Assembly (NCBI GenBank): GCA_911728435.2
Contig: OU452200.1
Coordinates: 35,417,715 to 35,481,714, forward strand
Length of the DNA: 64,000 nt
Direction of reading: 5' to 3'
DNA from: Apoderus coryli
Lineage: Eukaryota > Arthropoda > Insecta > Coleoptera > Attelabidae
Below, one piece after another: positions 56,670-64,000 of the stretch; within the stretch, counting starts at the first letter, position 1, and every line of letters begins with the position of its first letter. Below the pieces are notes generated by a model. It was not told where the DNA came from. It was given only the letters and a program-made list of their open reading frames with translations, and searched no databases. The position numbers were made by a program, and so were the translations under genes.

Positions 56670-58650
56670 TTAATCTACAGCGTGTCAAAAAAAGAATACA
56701 ATTTTGCAATAATGTCAACCTCAGATAAATAAACAAACATAGAAGTGGCATAACAAGAAAATAATCAGTAAAATGTTTGTAGCGTACATAACCTTTAGTT
56801 TTTTACTAATAAAATCTAACACTGTTGCAAATTGTTCGTTTTATTCATAGAATCAGAACTCGTATTTCACATCCCAATGTAAATTTTTATTAGGTTTGGT
56901 CACAGTGTTCTTACATTGAAGAACTATACAATATTTATAATATTTCTTTTTGTATTCGGCTTCCATTATATGTTCATAAAATATTTAACGTCAAGGAATT
57001 ATTCAAATATAATATGATTCACAAAAATACAGTTTTACGGATATAAATGTGTGGCAACCCCGCGGAGAGATTTGTTATTATTTACATTTCACGTTGACGT
57101 GTGGGGTGCGAGTAATGCTACGTACAGTTTTATAACCCAAATTAAGTGAATTTTACGAGACTCTTCCACTTTACTGCATTTGTAGTGTGTAAAACTGGTT
57201 TTCCTTTAAATAATGGGGAAAAAAGTACTTAGTTTGCATGTCGGGTGATTTTCCGACTGAGGTTACGTGTCACAAGTACGTAGTAAGTACAATGGCGTAG
57301 ATTTTGATCATATCAAAAAGTGACACATTAACAGCAAGTTCCTCTGAAACCCTATCAATAATTGTGTTTTTTTAATACGTAATCATTAAAGAATCTAATC
57401 AATTGCAATAATTTGAGAACCGTCGAAGTTTTATTTGAGAAGCGTCCAAATAGTTTTTTTTTGTTGGTTTCATAATAATTTTTATCTTGTCTAAGCTTAG
57501 TAGAAACAGATTCAGTTTCTCAGGTCTAGGAAAGAGAAACGATGCATTTCAAATGTGGTTTCTTATAATTAGTAAATGTTAAAACAAAAATTCATAATTA
57601 CATACTTTTGCATTTAATAATAAATATTTTCATATTATAGAAAGTGTTTCCCTTTAATCCCAGACATCTATTATTTAATAAATTATATTTGAAAAAAATG
57701 CTACAGTTCCTGCGTAGGTATGTATTTATTATTGGAAACTGCAACCACGATTTCAAAAGAATTATACTACACCACTGACTTTTGTTTACATGCACTCCTT
57801 CTGTCATTAAAAAGGTAAATATTGACCTTTATGTTACGAAGACAAACATTGAAATTAGATGACATTTCTATGTTTGTTTATTTTTCTGAGATCTCAACAC
57901 CCAAAACTGTTTATTTTACAATGGAACACCCCCTATATTATTTTTGCTATTTGAAAATTTAAGACTTATAATGTACGAATGTCATATTAGCGCATTATTT
58001 GCCAGGTTTTGTAAGGAATGGACATTTAAAAATTAAACAACATTGCAACCTTTTAGTTATATCTATCATTCTGGTCCCAGATAAACAGGACAGATGAGAC
58101 ACTGGGAAAAGTTGGCGGCCATTATTATAGTAGTTTTTAGAGTGTTTGCGAAAAGTATGAATACATGCTTGCACAATTATTACTTATTATTAATGATTAA
58201 AAAAAGTTTCAAGTAAATATGACAATACTAAATGGTATTAAATTCGTGAAAATTTCAATATTAGTTAAAAGCAAGTAAATATATGTTTTAGTAATTTCTT
58301 CTTTAGTAAACCCAAATATTTCACACTTCTGCCGGACCATTTAACTATTTGAAACTATTTGAAACAGCTGGTATTGTTTAGAAAATTTTTGAGGTTATGT
58401 AAAAATATGTTTATATTCTTAAATTAAAGTGATCATCTGATTATTTAATATTTTTATATTCAAATTAACGTTGCTATTTTGTTATTAGAATTTATTATTA
58501 ATAGTTTATTAATTTTGTACTTTAAATCATATATTGTTCGTAATATATAGTTACTTGTATAGGTTATGTATATTCTAGATCTGCGGGTATATTCAGTAGT
58601 TTTTACTACTCTAGTATTTCTTCTTTATACCTATAATTAAGCTATTATAA
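56670..58650. other. No gene recognised; possible upstream region of the THAP exon
   Basis: AT-rich sequence. A stretch at about 57050-57300 has slightly higher GC content and an in-frame ATGGGGAAAAAAG with only 11 codons. I find no transposase or splice-supported exon. Confidence 0.35.
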
Positions 58651-58655
58651 AAAAC

Positions 58656-58759
58656 ATGGGATCAAAAACCGGTGGATTTTATTGTTTAGTACCTGGATGT
58701 ATTTCAAGAACAGTGTTAAAGAATTGTTCATTTTTCCAATTTCCGAAAGATATTGAAAG
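58656..58759 (+). CDS. THAP-domain protein, first coding exon
   Basis: An ATG opens 34 codons and two extra bases, up to a donor GAAAG|GTTTGT (GT at 58760-58761). The peptide has FYCLVPGCISR, then SFFQFPKD. The C-x(2-4)-C pair followed at about the right distance by an S-F-x-x-F-P word is the beginning of a THAP zinc-binding DNA-binding domain. The later C-x2-H pair and the conserved Trp must be in the next exon. A phase-compatible acceptor at 59222-59223 exists, but the sequence after it does not resemble a THAP domain. THAP domains occur both in host transcription regulators and in P-element transposases, so host or transposon origin is open. Confidence 0.55.
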
Positions 58760-59523
58760 GTTTGTTTACATGTACTGAGTAATATGATGGTTCAAAATGC
58801 TGAGATCTCGCTTTTTAAATAAAATATGCAGATTTAAGAGTAACTAGTAGTAGAGTATTTAAAATTCTAATACATTTTATGTTATTTTCAATTTTATGCC
58901 AATAGGATGAATGATTAAATATTAAATTCAATTTTGGAAATATTATTTAGCCCTTAATGCATACCTACACTCCATATGTTTAAAATGTAAATACAATTCA
59001 AATAATTTTTAGTTTAATTGTTGAACAAAAAATATTGACGAACATCGAGAATTTAATTTATAATCAAATAATTTTACTAAAATTTACTTTATTTTTACTT
59101 TCATTATTAACTTAGATTTCAAAATGCATTATAAAACAAACAATTGAGTACCTAGTTCCAATTGATGATAATGGTACTATACACACACTATGTTTAATTA
59201 TTAATTTATCGTCAACAAAATAGGTTTGAAATTAAAAGGAATATTCCTAATTGTTGGCATTACTTTATACTCAAACGAAAAGGCAAAAGGAATAAACCCG
59301 GAAAAACTATTATAATAATGGCGTCAAGGTCACGAGATTTAGGACACAAACATCAAAGAAATTCCGCCGGCCGTCGTATCTGATACTTACTTTATCTGGG
59401 TTCTGGTATTATTACTGTCAATGTCATCCCTACATTGAATTAATAAAAATGAAGTTTGAACGATATTTTTAAAATTTTAGAAAAAAAAAATTAAAAAACT
59501 AAGCAAAAATAATAATATGTGAC

Positions 59524-59788
59524 ATGAATACCGATTCCCAATCTGAATTTAAAGGTCGTTATTTCCTCAGTTGCGACGTATTTGCACGGTTCCAAGGGAC
59601 TGCCGACAACTTCAAGTATTTAAAAACGCAGATTTATACCAAAGTCTACAATATTGATCCAGTCACTATTTGTAAGAGCAAAAAACCATCTGGGAAGAAA
59701 CAAAAAGTACTGCCAAATACCAAACATCGATACGAGAAAGTCACTACACCGAAATCGTGTAATAATGTATCCAAGTTTCAACAGAAAG
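59524..59788 (+). CDS. Two-exon gene of unknown function, exon A
   Basis: The ATG at 59524 opens 88 codons plus one base (phase 1) up to a strong donor AAAG|GTAAGT (GT at 59789-59790). The peptide starts MNTDSQSEFKGRYFLSCDVF, continues FARFQGTADNFKYLKTQIYT, and becomes very Lys-rich (CKSKKPSGKKQKVLPNTKHR). It has no signal peptide or membrane segment and could be a nuclear or nucleic-acid-associated protein; that is inference. Spliced to exon B at 60297 it gives a 164-residue product. I do not recognise the family. Another internal exon between the two, in the more GC-rich block 59940-60170, cannot be excluded. Confidence 0.5.
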
Positions 59789-60296
59789 GTAAGTCTTACC
59801 AAAGAGTTAGTAACAGTGTAATGCCAAAGACTACTTCTTCAATATTCGCAGTTTTTCCCAATATTTGAGAGAACGTTTTAACAATTTCATAAGGTGGATC
59901 TTGACCTAACGACTTAATAGCGGAGGTTTACACATGTATAGTTATCTGCTTCCGTTGAAACCATTCCTGAATCATACTCAAACAATTATTTCTGAATTTG
60001 ACCTGCTCAATTCGCCAAATCATCAGCGTATGCTTGAAATTCAACTTCCTCTCATTCTAGGCCTGCTAGCAGGTCGTCCAGCACCACCAGGAGTGATTAT
60101 AATAAGAGGGAAAAAAACCCACCCTTCTATCCTGGGGAATCCTGAATATGATGGGATGATCCATATGATTTTTATTTAGTACTAAATTTCAAACGATACG
60201 TGTATACATTTCACAGCAATCTGACTATTGATTGAAAGAGAAAAAACTTTCAAGTATAAGTTTTCATACAAAATTCATTTAATTATCTCTTTGTAG

Positions 60297-60526
60297 GAAT
60301 AGTTTTTGAATGGCCCCAACGTCGAAGATCCCGTCATTCCGAAGAACTAACGTACTGTATGTGGCTGTTGGCTCAAGGCCTCTATTGGTTTTACACAATG
60401 AGCATTTTACCCACGGGCCGTGTGATACCAATAGAGCAGCCACCGTGGAATTACGTTGCACCGCTTAGAAAGCCTGACAACAGAGATTATATTATTGAAC
60501 CGGATTGGAATTCGGCTAATATGTAA
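60297..60526 (+). CDS. Two-exon gene of unknown function, exon B with stop
   Basis: The acceptor is CTCTTTGTAG (AG at 60295-60296). The first two bases complete a Gly codon with the last G of exon A, and 75 codons follow to TAA at 60524. The peptide contains FEWPQRRRSRHSEELTYCMW, LLAQGLYWFYTMSILPTGRV and PPWNYVAPLRKPDNRDYIIE. It is rich in Trp, Tyr and Pro and has the look of a conserved protein end, although no family is recognised. A polyadenylation signal follows at 60536-60541. Splice phase agreement and the terminal signals are the main support. Confidence 0.55.
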
Positions 60527-60535
60527 CGGGGATCA

Positions 60536-60541
60536 AATAAA
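60536..60541 (+). promoter_or_regulatory. Polyadenylation signal AATAAA
   Basis: It lies 10 bases after the stop of the two-exon gene and is followed by a T-rich stretch. The position is right for that transcript's 3' end. Confidence 0.55.
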
Positions 60542-60965
60542 TAATCCTATTTTGATAACCGAAATTGTTTTATTTTGAAATCGAATTGAAGTATAGACAG
60601 ACTGCTTAGCTATTTTCGCTATAACGTAGGTATATAGAAATAAGAAATATTGGTTTTGATCGATTTTACTTTTTTAACGATTTAAATTGTAGTACATAGA
60701 AAAACGGTACGTAAAAAAAGGTATATTTTAAGAGGATATCAATTTTAAAAAATTAATGTATTAAATTTTGCTAATTACATTGTCACAGGATAACACCAGA
60801 TTCTGTTACAATATTATGTGGTAGTTAAAATTTTATAAAAGCCTGACCGAAAATCAAGGAAATTCACAGCAAAATATTAGTATAACTGTTGTGTTAGTGA
60901 CCTCTAAGTGTTTTCAAATTGAAGTTTGTTGGTTTTAGGTCAATTAAAGAAACAAAGTAATTCCT

Positions 60966-61006
60966 CTGTCGACGTTTCGACTTTTATTAAGTCATCCTCA
61001 GGACAC
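60966..61006 (-). ncRNA. Hammerhead motif of the intact PLE
   Basis: Minus strand: stem I GTC/GAC, CTGAGGA (61001-60995; position 7 is variable in hammerheads, so G is acceptable), extra T, stem II GACTT/AAGTC (60993-60979), GAAAC, and GTC directly after. With no loop between AC and GT, stem III can only form between two molecules, matching the dimeric model proposed for minimal PLE hammerheads. Confidence 0.75.
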
Positions 61007-61224
61007 TAGAATACAACAAAAAAAAGAAAAACATAAGGGTGACTTGAAATTTACAATTAGTTGTTAAATACACAAATACAAAAAAAATATTAAAAAAAAA
61101 AAAAAAATTATATAAAAATATAAATAAATAAAACATCAAGACATGTAATGTATTTTTTTTTTTTTTTTTTTTTCTTTTTTCCCTCTTTGTTTAAACACAG
61201 ATAAAACTACATACTACAACGGGT

Positions 61225-61513
61225 TCTCCATACTCACGTGAACAATTTGTTTCCCTTGTCAATGTTTTCAATTATGAAGGACATTTACATATGATGAAAT
61301 CAAAAAGGGGGTTTCTTCTTTTAAACATGTATTTTCTTATTTTAATAGTGTATAAACTAAAACTGAATAGGCACAAACGAACAGAAAATGATACATTTAA
61401 TTTTTTTTTTTTTTCCTTTTTTATAATTTTAAATAAAATTCCATCTTTTCCTATCAAACAGGTGTATATATATATATATATTACTTTCCAAGGTGTAGGT
61501 GGTTATTATACGG
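61225..61513 (+). repeat. Left inverted arm of the PLE
   Basis: It runs from TCTCCATACTCACGTGAACA to GGTTATTATACGG and is the reverse complement of 63711-64000 with almost no differences except homopolymer and (TA)n lengths. The start is set by the window end of the partner arm, so the true repeat may be longer. Confidence 0.95.
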
Positions 61514-61529
61514 AAGACAGACAAGAATT

Positions 61530-63686
61530 GTGGAGTGCCAAGAAATAGTTAAATCTATTTTACCAGATCACATATACAATTCATTCATTCAATCACAATC
61601 CACTTATTACAATCATATTAACAAACAGGTCAGGACTAAACAAAAAAGAAAGATTAACAAATTGATTTATGATGAGCATAATATAAATGAACAACAAATT
61701 AATGAAAAATGGTTTCTTAATCTTACCAATATAGAAATACCGAGTGATGTTATAAAACTTCTAAGTTACGGTGAAAAGTTTAACCTACCTTACACTAAAA
61801 AAAATTTTCCTTTGGAACAATTATTGATTGACAGTGAATATATCGTTCAGTCTACTGACTCTGAAGATCAAACTAAGGATACATATCGAAATGATACAAT
61901 TAATATAATTACCAATCACTTAAATTTTGGGAAGTCACTCTCAGCTTATGATCACGTCCTACTTAGACAAGAAAGCATAACTAGAAGATTTCTTAAACAA
62001 CAACCTGATATAATTATCACCAGAGCAGACAAAGGTAACACAACAGTTGCCCTAAGTAGATCGGATTACCTTGCAAAATCTCTCTCTATGCTAAGTGACA
62101 CAAGTACATATAATACTTTAGACACAGATCCAACACATAAAGTTCAGAATAAAAATAATAGATTGGTAGACAAATTTTTCAAAGCTGGATCCTTTAGTAC
62201 TGAAGAAAAGAAAATGTTAAAATGTAACAACGGTGTTTTTCCCAAAATGTATTTCCTACCGAAGATCCACAAGTCTAATATTCCGTTGCGACCTATATTA
62301 AGTTTTGTTGGTTCTCCGATCTACAACCTGTCAAAATATCTAAGCAATCTCTTGAATTTTGCTTTTGAAAAGGACTCTTATCATACGAGGGATTCTTTCA
62401 CACTAGTACAAGAACTTAAGAGTGTGACGATTCCTTCAAATTACATTCTTGTGTCTTTGGACGTGGTTTCGCTGTTTACAAATATACCCACTGATTTGGT
62501 TTTGACTCTTGTGAGGGATCGATGGGGTCTCATCCAGCCGAATACAAAATTAAATGTGGACCAGTTCGTCGAACTCCTTACCTTTGTTTTTGATAACAGC
62601 TATTTTAAATTCCAAGACAAATTTTATAGACAAATATATGGTCTTGGTATGGGCAACTGTTTATCGCCAATATGCGCTGATATTGTATTGTCAGAATTAC
62701 AAAAAAACTGCATCCCAAGATTGCCATTCCAATTACCGTTCTATAAAAGATATGTCGACGACATATTAACGTGCATTCCGGTAAATGGGGTTGATGAGAC
62801 ACTATCTATTTTTAATGATTTTCATCCAAAGTTAATGTTTACACTTGAAAAAGAAAATCGAAATAGGCTATCGTTCTTGGACATCGAATTTATTAGAGGT
62901 GACAATAATATCATCATCACTGACTGGTATCACAAGCCCACTTTCTCTGAAAGATACATTAATTTTAACTCATCCCATTCTTTTAATCAAAAAATTAATA
63001 TCATTAACAACTTAAAACATAGAGCCTTATCTTTGTCTGACGAAGGGTTTCATGAAAAAAATTTAACACTAATTAAATACTACCTTTTGAAAAATAGTTA
63101 TCCAGAGAAACTTATTAATAAAATACTCTTCAAAACTGAAACCAATCAAAATAGTTTACCTAATTTAAATCCAAATAATAATAAACGATATTTAAAAATA
63201 CCCTATGTCTGTAGTTTATCCGAAAAATTAGGTAAAGTATTTACTAACACTAATATCAAGGTTGCTTTTAAGAACGAAAACACAACTAAAAAATTCTTTA
63301 GTAAACTAAAATCAGTAACCCCTAAGGAGTTTGAGAGCAACGTTGTTTATAAAATACCGTGTAAAGATTGTAATAAAGTCTATATAGGTCAGACTTCTCG
63401 GTATTTAGGAACAAGAATAAAAGAGCATCAAGTGAACATCAGACCCCAAAACTTAGTTAATGCTCCAAACAAATCTGGTCTAACTGAGCACGTTAATGCG
63501 ACGTTACATGACATTGATTTTGAAAACACAAAAATTCTTGGTGGACAGCGAAACTACAAAAAAAGACTTTTGAAAGAGATGATAGACATAAAAATACATC
63601 AAAATAATGTAAATAAACAAGTTGACACCCAAAATTTGAGCTCTGCTTATGCAAATTTAATTAATAGGATCCCACGAAGAAGATAA
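61530..63686 (+). CDS. Penelope-like element protein: reverse transcriptase and GIY-YIG endonuclease, 718 aa
   Basis: The uninterrupted frame encodes a PLE polyprotein, a telomerase-related reverse transcriptase joined to a GIY-YIG endonuclease. Visible blocks are IITRADKGNT (162-171), FLPKIHKSNIPLRPI (242-256), SLDVVSLFTNIP (309-320), GLGMGNCLSPICAD (371-384) and the catalytic YVDDIL (408-413). RLSFLDIEF (446-454) and WYHKPTFSERYINF (466-479) follow. The endonuclease starts near 600 with VVYKIPCKDCNKVYIGQTSR, including the C611-x2-C614 pair and the YIG word. It continues with GTRIKEH and GLTEHV, supplying the expected Arg, His and Glu. The start codon lies 17 bases inside the left arm and the stop 24 bases before the right arm. 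All motifs are intact, so the copy may be active. It is much better preserved than the relative at 4400-5340. Confidence 0.97.
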   Translation: MECQEIVKSILPDHIYNSFIQSQSTYYNHINKQVRTKQKRKINKLIYDEHNINEQQINEKWFLNLTNIEIPSDVIKLLSYGEKFNLPYTKKNFPLEQLLIDSEYIVQSTDSEDQTKDTYRNDTINIITNHLNFGKSLSAYDHVLLRQESITRRFLKQQPDIIITRADKGNTTVALSRSDYLAKSLSMLSDTSTYNTLDTDPTHKVQNKNNRLVDKFFKAGSFSTEEKKMLKCNNGVFPKMYFLPKIHKSNIPLRPILSFVGSPIYNLSKYLSNLLNFAFEKDSYHTRDSFTLVQELKSVTIPSNYILVSLDVVSLFTNIPTDLVLTLVRDRWGLIQPNTKLNVDQFVELLTFVFDNSYFKFQDKFYRQIYGLGMGNCLSPICADIVLSELQKNCIPRLPFQLPFYKRYVDDILTCIPVNGVDETLSIFNDFHPKLMFTLEKENRNRLSFLDIEFIRGDNNIIITDWYHKPTFSERYINFNSSHSFNQKINIINNLKHRALSLSDEGFHEKNLTLIKYYLLKNSYPEKLINKILFKTETNQNSLPNLNPNNNKRYLKIPYVCSLSEKLGKVFTNTNIKVAFKNENTTKKFFSKLKSVTPKEFESNVVYKIPCKDCNKVYIGQTSRYLGTRIKEHQVNIRPQNLVNAPNKSGLTEHVNATLHDIDFENTKILGGQRNYKKRLLKEMIDIKIHQNNVNKQVDTQNLSSAYANLINRIPRRR

Positions 63687-63710
63687 TAATCCATTTTGTA
63701 TAAATAAACC

Positions 63711-64000
63711 CCGTATAATAACCACCTACACCTTGGAAAGTAATATATATATATATATATACACCTGTTTGATAGGAAAAGATGGAATTTTATTTAAAAT
63801 TATAAAAAAGGAAAAAAAAAAAAATTAAATGTATCATTTTCTGTTCGTTTGTGCCTATTCAGTTTTAGTTTATACACTATTAAAATAAGAAAATACATGT
63901 TTAAAAGAAGAAACCCCCTTTTTGATTTCATCATATGTAAATGTCCTTCATAATTGAAAACATTGACAAGGGAAACAAATTGTTCACGTGAGTATGGAGA
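63711..64000 (-). repeat. Right inverted arm of the PLE (continues past the window)
   Basis: CCGTATAATAACCACCTACA begins the arm, the exact reverse of the end of the left arm. The last bases, GTGAGTATGGAGA, still match 61225-61237, so the repeat is truncated by the window end. Confidence 0.95.

Larger units (their letters stand above)
60930..64000 (+). mobile_element. Penelope-like element, apparently full-length, cut by the window end
   Basis: The order is: repeat region with a hammerhead motif (60966-61006), A/T homopolymer tracts (about 61081-61185), left inverted arm (61225-61513), the coding frame (61530-63686), and right inverted arm (63711-64000 and beyond). The arms are nearly identical, which points to recent insertion. 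The right arm should continue past 64000 into the reverse complement of 61224 and below. Confidence 0.9.

Noticed and set aside
57213..57245. Short gene start ATGGGGAAAAAAG in a GC-richer stretch
   Set aside because: The frame ends after 11 codons and no donor site gives an open continuation.

Overview
This window reads as arthropod, most likely insect, nuclear DNA. It is AT-rich, has spliceosomal signals around the few credible exons, and is packed with metazoan transposon families: CR1-like, Jockey-like and I-like LINEs, Penelope-like elements (PLEs), Tc1/mariner, piggyBac, hAT and pogo. I see no prokaryotic operons, rRNA genes or CRISPR arrays. The order (beetle, moth, bug) cannot be settled from the sequence alone.

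Host genes are sparse. (1) A KIND-domain gene lies on the minus strand. Three exons at 18641-18795, 16426-16619 and 5944-6096 join in compatible phase and together encode one KIND domain. The second intron is about 10.3 kb and is filled with transposon debris. (2) A two-exon gene of unknown function, 164 aa, lies at 59524-60526 (+). (3) A THAP-domain first exon is at 58656-58759 (+). (4) A possible membrane-protein first exon is at 25198-25424 (-).

Layout. 0-6 kb: pogo relic, LINE 3' end, a 53-bp-TIR element, and a degraded PLE with a hammerhead-like motif on each side. 6-16.3 kb: 5'-truncated LINEs, a 12-bp minisatellite, mariner relics and an internally deleted piggyBac, all in the KIND-gene intron. 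19-20 kb: a truncated I-like LINE with an intact RNase H frame and a 13-bp target duplication. 22.9-25.1 kb: a large TIR element carrying a minisatellite. 26-32.6 kb: a hAT miniature element, then a nested stack of PLE repeat pieces around a mariner around a full-length CR1-like LINE with both ORFs open. 33.9-38 kb: a mariner MITE, mariner relics and a canonical hammerhead motif with one core mutation. 38.4-53.3 kb: LINE fragments, including a chimeric ORF built from two reverse transcriptases, and a 33-bp-TIR element of unknown type. 54-57 kb: more PLE-type hammerhead motifs and a second copy of the 3.4-kb repeat. 61-64 kb: an apparently intact PLE (reverse transcriptase plus GIY-YIG) between near-identical inverted arms of about 290 bp, cut by the window end.

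The most unusual layer is RNA-level. Nine hammerhead-like motifs are visible. Eight are of the minimal type reported from PLE flanking repeats, all with one extra nucleotide between the CUGANGA-type box and stem II. The ninth, at 36537-36578, has canonical geometry and one broken core base.
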